64,000 bases of DNA from Neurospora tetraspora (taxonomy: Eukaryota; Ascomycota; Sordariomycetes; Sordariales; Sordariaceae). Under the pieces are notes generated by a model. It searched no databases, had not been told where the DNA came from, and saw nothing but the letters and a program-made list of their open reading frames with translations. Positions 22,002 through 34,470 of this stretch are shown piece after piece (position 1 is the stretch's first letter; each line of letters opens with the position of its first letter). A program made the position numbers and the translations under genes. The stretch is from contig NW_026944389.1 in the NCBI RefSeq assembly GCF_033439725.1, forward strand, positions 496,001 through 560,000, given 5' to 3'.

Positions 22002-22009
22002 TATATAAG
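22002..22009 (+). promoter_or_regulatory. TATA box (TATATAAG)
   Basis: TATATAAG lies 64 bases before the ATG at 22073, after a CTCTTGATC-type pyrimidine-rich run. Its distance fits a core promoter with a short leader for the membrane-protein gene. Confidence 0.5.
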
Positions 22010-22072
22010 TGCAACCTATTCCCCGACCCCTGGTCTTTCGATCTCACTCTCGAGTGTATCGAAACGACATAC

Positions 22073-25000
22073 ATGGGAGAACTTCCATCAACAGAACTTG
22101 CATCACATAACTTCCATCCATCCATCGATAGGGCTGCTTCCATCCATCACCATCTCATGATGGAGGAACCCGAATCCATCGGGATGCAGAAAATGGAACC
22201 AACCTACAGCCCTCCTGGCTCCAGCCACCACAACCATGCTGACAACCCGCCCGGCTACAACCAGTATCCCCCAACCCCGGCCCCCAGCCCCCCTAACCCC
22301 AACCCTCCCCCAGCTAGCCCCGGGCCCTCTGATCGTCCCTCCCGCCCCCCCTTCTCCATCACCTTGATCAGTTTTTTTCTGGTCATGGTCTTTGGATATT
22401 TCTTCATATCCTATGTCGTGATTCCGGGGTGGAAGGAGGTGGTAAAGGAGGCTGAGAAGATTGAGGCTAAGGTGAGGGGTACTACGAGTGAGGTGAGTAC
22501 ATACATACTACCCGGTGAAACGAGGGGAGGAGGAGAAGAGGGAAAGGAAGAGAAGGGAAGAGAAGAGAAGAGGAAAAGACAGAAGAAGAATACTGACATG
22601 AAACCAAACCAAACAGCCACAATTCGACCAAAGTCTTGTCCAAGTCCCGATGAGTCTTCTTCGTCTCAAAGAACGCAACGAACTGGATATGACACCGACT
22701 GAGACGGCTGAGGTCTATCATGTTACCAACAGGATTGTTGTGCCGCAGTTGACGGGGACGGCGGTGCCTACAGATGTTGATGTCGATGACTTGATCCACT
22801 TTGAGCCGAAGGAGACGATGAAGACTGCTAGTGGGTTTGTGGTTGGCGAGGAGGATACTTCCAAGGATACAACTGCCTGTACTGCCTCTGGCAACGATGG
22901 CGACAAGAAGATCAACGAAAGAGACCTCAACGACAAAAGTGTCCTGAGAAGTCGGGTTGCTCGTCGTGTCACCATCAAAGACAACCCGTCCGAGTCATCG
23001 AAGCCCGAGTCCTCCGGCCACGATCAAAAAGACCACGAACCCAAGCCCCGCCGCAATACAAACAGCTGGGGTCATGACTTCCACAACAAACTCAAGGAAG
23101 TGGCCACGCATGATCAGGTGGTTGAGGTGACAAAGACGATGAGCATCGACGAGAAGACCCTTAATACAGATAAGTTACCGCTCGTTCTGCTGCCGCCTGG
23201 ACCTGGCGGTGGTGTGGAAGCAAATGACAAAGTCAAGAGAGATCACCTGGCGCATCATGATCCCGTCCCTGCAACCAAGTCAAAGTCAAAGCCAGAGTCG
23301 TCGGAGCCGCTGCAGTCCAAGTCCAAGCCGGAGTCTCAGTCGTCCGAAAAGAAGAACGAGCAGAAACAGAAGGAGACCGAGAAGAAGCCCGGCGAAAAGC
23401 ATCACTACCACCGCCCTGACTTGGAGGCCAAAAAGAAGGACAAGTCACCACTCGTCCAAGCCGTGGAGGATGTGGCGCTCCGCTTTGGGCAGAAGGATGA
23501 GAACTTTCATCATGTTAAGAATAAGAAGCCGGACGACAAGAAGATGAAGCACGAGCAGGATAAGCGTGACTGGATCCACCCTGGGCAAAACCCGAAGCCC
23601 AAAGTCGGGGCTGATCCCACTCCTAGGGAGCCCAAGACGGTTAACTTGGGAGAGAATTATGGGACGGAGGGATTGCATAAGGTGCAGGGGACTGTGCATC
23701 TTCCTGATGGGAGGGTGAGTTTTTTTTTCTTTTTTTCTTCTTCTTTTTTTGCCTTTTCCTCCCTTCCTTTGGGTCCTTTGGGTCCTTTGGGGACTGGAGG
23801 GGACGGAGAGAGAGAGGTGTCATGAGGAAAGGAAGGGACGAGAGTGTTAACAAACATAACAGACCTACTACCCCTACGGCGACCATTACAAGCCTCGCCG
23901 CTCTGTGTACGGTTGGCCTACACAAAGTACCCAAAGCCGCGCATGGGAAACCATGTACCCCCACGAAGGAGACGGGCATTATGGGGGTGTTGCTCGTCGC
24001 ACGAGCGGCGCAGTAATGCCTACTACTACTGCTAGCCACCAGTATTATGGTGCTGCCCCTGAGTCTTCCTCTACTCATGCTGCTCTTGCTTCCACGAGTC
24101 GTCCCGAGACCCACGGCCAGGGGTATGCCCCTGCGAAGGAGACCCGCGGCGCTTCCAACAGTGCCTCTGCTTCTGCTGCCTATGCCACTTCTACCCCTGC
24201 GGTTTTGCGTCGTGTTGAGAGCTTCGCTGAGAAATACGATGTTGAGAGCCACAACCCTGCCGCGAGCCACGCTGCTGCTCCCCATCAGTACTGGTATTCT
24301 CCCTACCAGAGACCTAATGGGAAGCCTGATATTCCTAATCATGGCAAGCTTGATGTTCCTATGCATATCAAGCCTGTTGTCCCTACTCACGACAACGACA
24401 AGCACCATGAAAAGGACGGGGGCAAGGGCATGGAGGACATCGGTGGCAAAGACAAGAGCGAGGGCAAGCTGGCTAAGGGTAAGGGTAAGGCAGGAAAGGG
24501 AAGCTTCCACTCCCGCCGCTCACCTGGTCCTGTCTCCCCAGTAGGCGTCACTCCTCCCGACTGGGCCAACGACGTTGAGTACGGCAACGGTCTCATCCCT
24601 CGCTCTATCAATGGTGTCGACTGCGACCAGATCACCGAGGACACCGATTGCTCCAACGCCGCCGCCGACGGGTCCGCCGACGGGTCTGCGGGGTCCGGTC
24701 ATTCTCGTCGCTCGGATGAGCCGGAGCTGCCGGAAAGCGGTGACGGTGATGACAAGGCTACTCCTTTGCATCCGAACCCGAAGGGTAAAAGTTGGAATCA
24801 TTGGTTTCGGGGACGGGTTGGGGGTGGTGGTGTTGATCAGCATAGGAACAAGGGGGAGAAGGAGAAGCAGGAGACGGAGACGTACAAGGAGAGCCAGAAG
24901 AAGGTGATGGTGAAGGCGATGAAGTGCGGCATTGAGATAGTCATTTCCAAGGCGTCTGCCAGCGGCAGCTCGGTGACAGCCACGGCTTCCTTCACAGTCA

Positions 25001-25593
25001 AGGCCTCGCCCAAGTGGTGGACTCCTCATCCCCATTTGCAGAGAACCAGCGCCGCCGGCGACGTTTCCAGATCTTCCAGCTCTGCCACTCCCACTTCCAC
25101 TCCCACTGTGGCCACCAGCAAGCCCACCACTACCTCCTCCTCCGAGTCCAATGGACCCTCCCATAACAAGAACGAAAAGGGAAAGCGCGCCGTCGCCAAC
25201 GCTTACAACGACGACCCCCACCGCGCACAAACGGTTCTCCCCGGCATCTTGGAAATCCACCTCACGCCCGAGGAAGCCAAGCCGGAACTGATGGACGCCA
25301 AATACGACTACTGGGAGTTCAAGACTCCACCCGACCTCTATGTGGTCTCGGACCAAGACTCGCCCTTCAACCCGTATGCGGGAGCGCGAGAGAAGAGGAA
25401 GCAGGAGGCGGAGGAGGCCGAACGCAAAAGGAAGGCGCAGGAGGAACACGACAAGACGTATTGGCATTATTTCAAGAAGAGACCGGATGCGACGGATGTC
25501 GGGTGTAAGGACCCGGATAGTTTGGGGAGGGTGTGGTGTTTGGGGGGCTACGGAGACGTCGGAGAGTATCCTGATGAAAGGGGGCTTAAATGA
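22073..25593 (+). CDS. Single-pass membrane protein, 1,082 residues, unknown function
   Basis: I do not recognise this family. Three exons, 22073-22492, 22617-23714 and 23863-25593, join in phase 0 across introns of 124 nt (GTGAGT...AAACAG) and 148 nt (GTGAGT...AACAG). The first is purine-rich, the second opens with a long T-rich run. Residues 1-93 are Pro/His/Ser-rich. One strongly hydrophobic helix spans about 94-116 (S-F-F-L-V-M-V-F-G-Y-F-F-I-S-Y), followed by a charged, probably helical stretch (W-K-E-V-V-K-E-A-E-K-I-E). The rest is hydrophilic, with K/E/S-rich low complexity, then a Ser/Ala-rich region, then a more ordered C-terminal part of about 150 residues (L-P-G-I-L-E-I-H-L-T-P-E-E-A; Y-D-Y-W-E-F-K-T-P-P-D). 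With no signal peptide before the helix, a type II or signal-anchor topology is likely. Ser-rich tracts could be O-glycosylated; this is inference. Confidence 0.75.
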
Positions 25594-25620
25594 GATTTTC
25601 TTTAAGAAGGGGAGGGAGGG

Positions 25621-25771
25621 CAGCGTTAGAGATAACTTAACTCAACTCAACTTAACTCAACTCGAGGGTCCCGAGTTTAGTTGCAACTCCAGCCAAAATG
25701 CCCAAGTTGAGTTGAGTTGAGTTGAGTTGAGTTGAGTTGAGTTGCGTTGGGTTGAGTTATCTCTAACGCTG
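25621..25771. mobile_element. 151-bp hairpin element with CAGCG inverted termini (MITE-like)
   Basis: Terminal inverted repeats begin CAGCGTTAGAGATAACT and extend about 45 bp with several mismatches. The right arm contains a run of GTTGA repeats (about 25709-25757), the left arm the complementary AACTC repeats. Flanks AGGGAGGG (left) and GGGGAGGG (right) could be an imperfect 8-bp target duplication. CAG-type ends with 8-bp duplications are typical of hAT elements. It lies only 27 bp after the stop codon of the membrane-protein gene, so transcripts of that gene may form this hairpin. Confidence 0.55.
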
Positions 25772-25914
25772 GGGGAGGGGGCTTAAGAAGGGGATAGGGG
25801 GGAAGGGGGAAGGGGGGAAGGGGGGAAGGAGGTGATGGATAGGGCCGTAGGGATTGGATACACGGGGTGGTTATGTTCTGGTGGTTCTTTGTCTCAGGTT
25901 TGGTATTTTCGAGG

Positions 25915-26133
25915 AGACTTACTCGGCGGGCAGTGTCACTTTTCTACGCGAGCAGTGTACACTGCCCGTATAGCCAACCCTACCCTGATGTCCCTACGCG
26001 GGCAGTGTTATATTAACGCCTAATTCCTGATAAATCTAAGTCTGATACGTTTACTTTAGCGATTTGCAGGTTGGCTATACGGGTAGTGACACTGCCCGCG
26101 TAGAAAAGTGACACTGCCCGCCGAGTAAGTCAC
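25915..26133. mobile_element. 219-bp inverted-repeat element with 9-bp target duplication (Mutator-like MITE)
   Basis: Terminal inverted repeats of about 64 bp (25916-25979 and 26069-26131) begin GACTTACTCGGCGGGCAGTG and end at CCGTATAGCCAACC, differing by two substitutions and one base of length. The 9-bp TTTTCGAGG flanks both sides (25906-25914 and 26134-26142), the duplication length typical of Mutator-like elements. Within the arms GGCAGTG/CACTGCC form smaller palindromes, and a further CTACGCGGGCAGTGT copy lies in the centre. No coding capacity, so a non-autonomous element. Confidence 0.75.
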
Positions 26134-26562
26134 TTTTCGAGGGCTGGAGGAAAGGTGTTGGAAAAATCTGGGAGGAGGAAGAAGAAGAAACACAATGCCG
26201 AAAGAAGATGAGGAGTTAATGGAGAGAAACGCCAGCAAACTCGGAAAAAAAGACAGGGGTTTTTACAGGATTTTGCTACGGGTTTCTCTTCTTTTCATGG
26301 AGTTGAGGAAAATGAAAAGAAAAAATATCAAGGGAACAAAGAGGGACACATGGCACAAAAGGAAGAGGAAGGTACATAGAGAAATGCCAGAAAATCAGAA
26401 AAAAGAAAGACGGTGGTTTTTGCACCATCCGTTACTACCCGTTGGGGAGTGGAGGTCAGTTCGGGGGAGCTCCGTCTACTGCCAAATCAGTTAGGTATAA
26501 TGTATCTCGAGTTTGTCATATGAGCTAGTGGTAGAGTACCTCTTCAGGTAGAGAAATGTAAA

Positions 26563-27361
26563 GGCATTTCATCTATATGCACCAGGGTTGTCTTATTTGT
26601 GCACCAAACCTTATATATGCACCATTGGGGTTAGGGTTTAACGTGCACATTATTTTTTTCCAACCTTTAATATAGCCAGATAGTAATTGTACAACACCCT
26701 TTCAGTGTAAGTCAGTGCCAAGCCCAGTAACCCAGTGGATCCCATTGTGCACGATCCCCATTTTTACCGTAGACAGAGTGATTTTGAGCCTTCTTGAATG
26801 CCTTTCAGCCTTCACAACCTTCTTTCTACTCCCTCTTTACAACCAAGCCACCTTTAATCACCAAAACAGGCTAGAATCGACCGTAAGTACGTGAATATTA
26901 ATCGCATCAATTACCAAAACCATTTACTAACTTTCCTGAAGCCTCAAAACACTACGCGCGTTACGCACAAGATTCTAGCCAAAATATAAGTAAAGTTGCC
27001 AGCCGCTAAGGTTACACGCAGTGGCCGTATAGTTAGACCCAGCCAGAAGGCCATGGAGAGCCAAAACACCGTATAAAGTATTATGAGATTACTCCCTATA
27101 GTTAGTAGCATAGTCATTCGAAGTATATAGATGAATGCCAGAACTCTGCCATCTTGAAAACATTGTGTGCCATACAAATCTCCATACAAAACTATGTTAC
27201 TGGACATCGCTGTGATGTTTTTCATGCACATGTAACACTATGGAATTTACTATGTAAATGCTATTTTACGTCAAAAAGACGTGCTAAGGTCTGTAATAAT
27301 GGTGCATATATAAGGTTTGGTGCACAAATAAGACAACCCTGGTGCACATAGATGAAATGCC
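26563..27361. mobile_element. 799-bp non-autonomous DNA transposon with 64-bp inverted repeats and 8-bp target duplication
   Basis: Inverted repeats at 26563-26626 and 27298-27361 begin GGCATTTCATCTA and match over 64 bp with one mismatch. They contain three spaced TGCACC motifs. The 8-bp AATGTAAA flanks the element exactly (26555-26562 and 27362-27369). The interior has no transposase; its longest frame (26944-27231, minus) encodes a hydrophobic 95-residue peptide without known motifs. An 8-bp duplication suits hAT or Merlin superfamilies; the GG terminus is closer to Merlin. Low divergence between arms and intact CpA/TpG suggest a recent insertion not hit by RIP. Confidence 0.82.
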
Positions 27362-27369
27362 AATGTAAA

Positions 27370-30167
27370 ACCTCCTGTCAACCAAGATGATTGAAGTGCT
27401 TGTATGAGATATGCTCGAGGTCTTTATAGATGAAGAAATACGGACCAACGTTAAGCCGATTTTGGCTATTATTCTTCGCCTCGGTAAATGTAGGTATCAT
27501 GTAGTTGTAGTCGAGGACATGGAGCATCTGGCGATTAGCGATGCCGCGATGGCGGTTTAGAGGTGCGTTCTTGAAAGAGAGTGCCTTCATAAGCAGCGAT
27601 GATGGTTCGTCTCCTCCTAACTTTGTTGATATTCGGCGACAGGAGTTGATGTTGAACGTTGAACGACGGCATCGATGTCGACGGGAGGTTGGGAGGTGAC
27701 AGTGACGAAATGGAGCTCCGGGCATTGGCACGGGCACCGAGGTTGGGTACACTTTAGCGGTGCACTAACAAGTACAAAGAACGCTGGAGGTCTACCTTCC
27801 ACCTCGACACACAAAGTGGTCTGCGTATTGTAAGTGGTGTGAGAGGTTTGGTGCCAAATTAAATACCCCGAGTATGAAACCAATATATGGAGATTCTCAA
27901 GACGTTTATGAAATAGTCTTGTAACGCCCGCCCGTTCTGCGATGTTATCAGAACCATCTGTGACTGACGCTGCGGAGAGGTGTTAAGGGAAATGTTAGTG
28001 CAATGCTTGGCCGCCCTCCACTGCGAGCACGACCCACCGTAAGCATCCAGTGCTTGTAACGGGTCTACTTCGTTGGGAAAAGACACTCCTAGTTTGAAAT
28101 GAGAACCAGCTAGTTAGACAACGAATCCGTATTGAAGTCTGTTGGCTGGGGCTTTTAGAAATTAATATGCATCTATCTTTGAGGTGATACTCAGGATCAT
28201 GATATGAAAAAGCGACGGCGGCTGCAAGAGTCAAGGTTCCCTCTGTTAGCGCACTCTGTAAGCTCCCTCGCTCCCTCGCTCCCAGTCCTCCTCGCCGTCT
28301 GACATCTGTGATCCAGGCCACAAGTCACCATGGCCACGAGCAGGACAGAAACCACAACTGGAAGACGGAAAGCTACCGATATCACCTCCAGTCTTGAAAA
28401 ATATCCAAGCCCAAGTCCTCAACAGAGTATCTCACCGGCTTGGAAGAGTGCCTCCACGGAAGTGACTCGGACCGGACTCCGAACAAAGGGTAACATGATC
28501 CATCTTTAACCCCTCTGATCCATCTGTTCCCCATTGCTCTCATCCGTGCTCACTTCCAACTTTGTACATCCCCTGGACGCCTGAAGCTGGGAATCCCAGA
28601 GAGTTGCGGTGTTCCTGACTGACCTGAAGCTAGGTAGTGTACGCAGTTACATATGCAATGTAGTGCACGCATTGGCGTCCTTCCATTCAGTACCATGCAG
28701 TAGCCCCAGTCGACCTATTTTTAGGTGGCCTGGCGTTACACCCACCCGCATTCGTGGTTCCGAACTTTTCGAGATCCCCAATCCCCAGACTTGGCCGAGT
28801 GTGGGTGGGTCCGTTGTTGGGGGCCGAACTGGCGGGCAGAGAGGACGGGCTTGAGAGCCTCCTGGATATTGATGTTGAGCTAAAAGGGGACATGGAGTTT
28901 GAGACCTATCTTATATGGAAATTTCCAGTGATGGGTAAGGACAGGGGAAGAAGGCTTGAACTCTGTTTTGACTTGGGGATTGCAACAGATCCGTCCGTCA
29001 CTCGCTTCCTCAAGGTGTTGTGTTGCGCTTTCGTCACGCAAGTTCCATTCCAGGGGTCATCGATCGAGATTGCACTTCCTCTGGGACAAACCCCTCGTGG
29101 CCGTCTCACAGACTCATAACTCCGTAAAAGCGTGGAAAAACCAAAACGGCAAACCCGAAGCCACAAGAGCGGCTGAACGAGACGCACGCCAAAACGGACG
29201 ACCACGTTCACGGATAGCGGCCAGCCACCTATGTATAAGCAATTCATTCAAGCTATGATGGCCTGGACGATTCCTTTCCAAACCCTCCCCCGGCTCATGG
29301 GGTATCCCTCGTGGCCATAGGTACAAACGTATCTCTGTGTGTGACACTTCATTGCTCACCCAATCACGAACATCGTAGCCCGCCCCATTTACCCGGCTTG
29401 TGGTACACTGGAACACCCATCACATACCTTTCCTTGTTCCATGTTCCACCATTCCGCCCTTGATATTGTTGAATGTTGCCCCAGACATGATTGACTTTCG
29501 GTATCGCCAGCTTTCGATCCAGATCCGTTCAAGTTGACCGCGGAACGTAACGACACAATATCACCTTGTCAACCGGTCTTTCACACACTGAAATGTTTCC
29601 AAAAATTGCCCATTCACGTTGCACTCTGATGACCGCAAAAGCCTGGTTAGCCTCCGCTGACCTTATTTCCCAAGAGGAACGAAACCAAGACATGTCACCC
29701 GAGATTCGAGGGCAGCCAGAAAGCTTGACTTGTCGAGAAACCCGGATCACCGACCGCCGAACGTCCGGTACCAGATGATAAAGGTTGGTTCACCAACTTC
29801 AGCTCTGGGGCTCTTTATGCAGTGTCCCGCCACGCCGGCATCCCAGTCGCCATGTTTCCATGGGACGGACCATTGACCAACCAAGAGGCCTGAACGAGGA
29901 CTGACTGTACTTCTTACACATTTTCGGGCATCCCACCCATTTCCTACACATAGAACACCAACGTGGATACCGCGCTATTGAACGAGGAAAACAGATAGAA
30001 ATACCAACAGGTATAAAAGATGTAAGAAAAGACTTGGAAACTGGAACTAACTCACCGCCATCGAGAAGCACCGCATAAACGAATGCGACGCTCCAATTGG
30101 AGCTTTCTCTCCTCAAAACCTGTGCAAGTCCCGGGACTGCAATTACGACACTATTAACACTAGAGCG
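27370..30167. other. 2.8-kb gene-poor region before the first RIP block
   Basis: Base composition is ordinary and not RIP-like until 30,170. Several frames of 60-120 codons exist on both strands but none shows a known motif, and none has a good start plus splice signals. One minus frame near 28385-28197 looks like a signal peptide followed by cysteines, but has no ATG. A plus frame, 28754-29119, gives 121 residues without recognisable domains. Confidence 0.45.
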
Positions 30168-30172
30168 ACTTA
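30168..30172. repeat. Target-site duplication ACTTA, left copy
   Basis: ACTTA directly precedes the left LTR; the matching copy is at 47774-47778. The exact 5-bp match fixes the boundaries of the outer retrotransposon. Confidence 0.85.
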
Positions 30173-30338
30173 TGTGATAGTATTGGTAATAATCGATATA
30201 GGTTCAACGTGGCTTGATTGTGTGTATATGTGTAAGACTGGCTCTACAGACTTGGAGCTCTGGCATTTAGGTAAAAATCCCGTATATTCTAGTCCAGCTA
30301 GGTACATGTACGCCCAGTGGATCCCCTAGCCTCTAATA
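30173..30338 (-). repeat. LTR of the copia-type element (3' LTR)
   Basis: 166 bp, plus-strand ends TGTGATAG...CTCTAATA, the latter being CTCTGACA after RIP. The outer (left) half keeps many TG/CA steps and the inner half has lost them compared with the other LTR. Confidence 0.88.
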
Positions 30339-31329
30339 TACCCCCTTAGATTTAGTATATAAACTACGCTAGATTTACTTAGAAATACCCTAAAATCCTT
30401 CTAAAATTAGTTAGAAATAATATTATTCCTAGATTGCTTTCCTGCTACAGTAGCTTTTAAACTATTATTCGTAAAAGTTTTATCCTATTATATTTGCCAT
30501 TATATTCGCTAATTCGTTGCCCGAATCTTCTTTTATAGAATCTTCTATACCCTTCGGGTAGCCTTTAACGATATTTCCATTATTAAATTCTCGTAATTAT
30601 ATTTATAACCGCTATAATTCTACGAATCCTAATTTTCTAGAGATTTTAAATATACTACGGGAAAGAGGCTTTTAATAAGGCCATTTACAATCTACTCCTT
30701 AATAAATACGTATATTACGTCTATTAACTTTTTTTCCTACGTTTAGTTTAATTAATATATATATATATCGATATATTTAAATTTAATTACGAACCGAATT
30801 CCCTTCTTTATAATAAATTATATTATCTATTTATTATTAGAATTTATAAGCGTGGCCTCTTAATTTCCGAACCCTAAAGTAAATCCGTTAAAAAAACGGC
30901 GGGTATAAATAGCCTCTTTAATTCCCTAGTTAAGGGATAGTAGTTCGGCCTCTATAAATAAAGTTATAATTATATTTTATTTATTGATTCGTTAATTAAT
31001 TATTGCGCTTAGGAATTTAAATATAAATATTTGTAAATTCTTTTAATTAAAAGAATTATTTATGAATAAAGAATTAATTATATCGTAAAAATCCTAATAA
31101 TCTTTAACATTTAGTTAAAGAGCGTAATTTTAAATTATAAGAAAGTAAAGTAATATTCGATTTATAACTGTACAATGTATTAAATAGGGATTTGAATTAA
31201 ATTAAACGAATTTAGAGACCGGGAAGGCTATATTTAATTACAACGTAATACTAATATAAAGAATCGAACCAATTTTATTTTAATACGCATAAATTTTATA
31301 CGGGGCTATATTATTTTAATAAAGTAGAA

Positions 31330-31620
31330 ACTCTTCTTGAATTATAAGCGTAAAATATAATTTCTTAATATGTTTGACCTTCTTTATAATCTTTTAAATA
31401 TAGTTGCATTATAATAGCCAAATTAATTTCTTTTTTTAATTTCGAATAATCTCGATACCTAGGAATTATTTTAATAATTTTCTACCCATTAATTAATATT
31501 TCCTCTCTATAATAATTACTACCCCCTTAATTGTAGCGATCTCCTTATCCCTATATTTATAAATAATAATGATATTATTAATGTAGAAGAAGAGGAATAT
31601 ATTATTTTTAATTAGGATAC
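31330..31620 (-). pseudogene. Copia reverse transcriptase remnant
   Basis: Minus-strand translation gives Y-I-N-N-I-I-I-I-Y at about 31585-31560, the Y-V-D-D catalytic box with both Asp changed to Asn (GAT to AAT). About 35 residues on comes F-L-G-I-E-I-I-R (about 31466-31443), the copia-specific motif following the fingers/palm. Stops interrupt the frame. The D-to-N changes are G-to-A transitions expected from RIP. Confidence 0.75.
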
Positions 31621-33703
31621 TAAATTTTATAAGGAGAGGATTTATATTTATAATTATAAGAGTCTTAATAAATTCTTTACTATTAAAGGATGGGAGATCT
31701 CTATTGATTATATAGCGTACGTAGTAATTAAAATATTTAACCTTTTTTAATATATTTAGGGGAAGCCTTTATAAATATTACTTTATCGAGTATAATATTA
31801 ATAGAAGTATTCTTTATATTATATTAAATTAAATCGAGATTAAAGTAAGTAATTATAATTATTAAGATATAGAACAATTTAATTACTAGAATTATTACGT
31901 ATATTTTACGTACGCTATCCTTAGATTACTAGTCTTTACGTATAATTAGACGCGTTTTATATTTAAGGAATTGGCTCTTTTAATTAAATTTATAAATATA
32001 TACCTATATTAAACCGAATATTTCGTTATTTTCCACTTCCTCGATATTAATGTATTTGTGAAATTTCTTATCTTTATATTTATTTAAATATTCCTTTTTT
32101 ATAACTTTAAAGAAATCCCTAAAGGAGTAAGAATTGAAATTACTATAGTATTTTAAAAGAAGTAGAAAGTTAGTTCGATAGAGAGTTTTTAATATACCCT
32201 TTACTCTATAGCGGTTAATAATATCCCTTATTATTTTTGATTTAGGATTGTAATTAGGATTAATATTAATACCCTTCTTTTTTATTTATTCTAAGAAGGT
32301 TTAATTTATAACCTTATTTCCCTAGAAGCCTATAAATCGATTGCCCTTTATAAATAAGAACAATACGGTTAAATAAAAGGATTAATTTATAATTAATTAG
32401 AATTCTTTATTGGAACGAGAGAGGTCAGTTATTAGAAATGCGGCTAGACTATTAGGAGGCGTAGGAAAATAGCTCTCTTTTTTATCCTTCGAATTTAAAA
32501 CTATACTTTAAAAATCCGACGGCGATTATATAGGTAGCAATAGTAAAAGCTTTAGAAATCCTTACAATATTTCTAGACTTAGCAGTATCCCTAATACTTA
32601 TAGGACCTTTAGAAATCTAAATTGCCTTTATATTTTTAGAAACCCTAATTCTTCTTTTTCCCTTAATATATTCTCAGTTTCGGTAGGAAAGTCTTGGATA
32701 ACGGGGCTAAGAACTCTATTATTTATAGTAAGTATAATTTCGATTTATAGGATGTTTATTTATACAATATTTATTTAATAAAGGTCTTTTAATTATATAG
32801 TTAATTTTTTAAAGAAGATATTAAAAGTATTATAAATTCTTTTAACGTTATTATTAGGGAAGACTTCGTTTTTATTAAATATAACGTTTCGTATAATAAA
32901 AATAGAATTAGTATAAGGATTCTAAATCTTATAAATATTCATTAATTAATATCTAATTAAATAGCCGACCTAAGCACGGTCCTTAAATTTCATTAATTTA
33001 TTCTATTTTGTTATAATTTCTATTATAAAAATAAAGGGTTTATAATTATATACCTTAAGGTGTACAATAGTAGGGGAAAGGTTTAATAAAAAAACGATAT
33101 CGTCTTTAAATTAGTAATACATTTAGAATCGGTTTTGGAGAGATTTTTAATAATATTCCGTCTTGGGAGTTAAATTATATAAGTATATAATTACTCTAAT
33201 AATTTTTATTTATAGTTCGTAAAGAAAGTTTACATTTAATTGTATTATTATACCCCTTAATTTTAATTATACCCCTTAAACGTTCTACGCCGCCATTTTA
33301 AACTTACGTATAAAGCGTTAAGGGCTCGATATTAATTCCCTTAGCAGTAAATTAAATAATGATCTTTTTATTACTAATTATTTCGTTATTATATTGGATT
33401 ACCCGAAATATAATTTAATAATACATTTATAGCTTTATATAAAGGGATTCTAAATACGCGATAATAGATTCGGCTTCTTTATTACTTAAATAATATATTT
33501 AAACGAATTTAGATTACTAATCTATAATTACTATTAAACTTAAATACTTTTAACCGCCTATTTTTATTTCTTTATAGAAAAAAAAATCGATAGCTAATTA
33601 TAACCTAGAGCCCTCTAAATAGTTACGAACTTTTTTTATATATTTAACGCTTCAATTTAGCTTTAGTATATAGTTCGTAATATATTATATTTTGTTAGAC
33701 TTA

Positions 33704-33736
<33 letters not shown>

Positions 33737-33799
33737 CTTATAACGGATTTACAGGTCTTTTATACAATATAGTATAATATAATATATTTTATATTTTTA

Positions 33800-34470
33800 T
33801 ATATAAATATAAAATATATAACCGGACTAAAATTCCGGTCCGGAGAATAGGTCCGGTAGACTACAGGGATCACCCTTAAATAAAATCCGGAAGAAAATCC
33901 GAAAGAAATCCAGACCTTCGACCTTCGCAGTCGATTTCCGGCCTCAACGTCAGTTGTACGAAGCCATACGTACCACCATTGCAATGAGGAAACCATAACG
34001 GTCACAATGGTGTAAACGGTTTCGTTATATGACGACCATATAGAGTTAAAATGAAGAAAAAAAGTCGAGAAAGACTTCGGGCTTCGGATCCAGATTCCGG
34101 ACTCCACGGTTAATGTACGGAACCAAACAAAGTACTATTTGAATGAGCTTGAAATGACGATTCCAAAAATACCTTCGGTTTTGTTACTGGATTTTTGTAG
34201 AACTCAAAAGGTCTATAAGAAAGGAGGAACCTTCGAGGAAGGAAAATGTAACTCATCAGAAATACTTATTGATATTTCTACCAATCTACTACCTATCCAC
34301 ATATTCTATATATCATTCTGTTTGTCTTTGAACGCTCTATACGCACACAAACTCCAATGCCCTCTAACGTTTACCAAACCACCATTTTCATCAACCTCCA
34401 AAGCGAGGGCGATATTTACTTTATTATTCATCCTCTTTCTAACTTTAATACTATTCTAATCTTCGTTGAT
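33800..34470. other. Barely mutated patch inside the RIP block
   Basis: About 650 bases have ordinary composition, many CpA/TpG steps and two open frames (33760-34107 minus, 34139-34459 plus), while DNA on both sides is heavily RIP-mutated. It begins near the palindrome CCGGACTAAAATTCCGGTCCGG-like segment (33822-33845) and contains repeated TCCGG/CTTCGG motifs. No protein motif is recognised. It could be an insertion younger than the RIP event, or single-copy DNA carried by the element. Confidence 0.5.

Noticed and set aside
23641-25467. Long minus-strand frames opposite the membrane-protein gene
   Set aside because: Shadows of biased codons in the spliced plus-strand gene, without motifs.
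27298-27361. Repeated TGCACC spacing as a CRISPR-like array
   Set aside because: The motifs are part of a transposon's inverted termini in a eukaryotic genome; there is no repeat-spacer structure.
28197-28385. Minus frame with signal-peptide-like start and several cysteines
   Set aside because: No ATG in frame, only GTG, with a stop shortly upstream; no splice-consistent extension could be made convincing.
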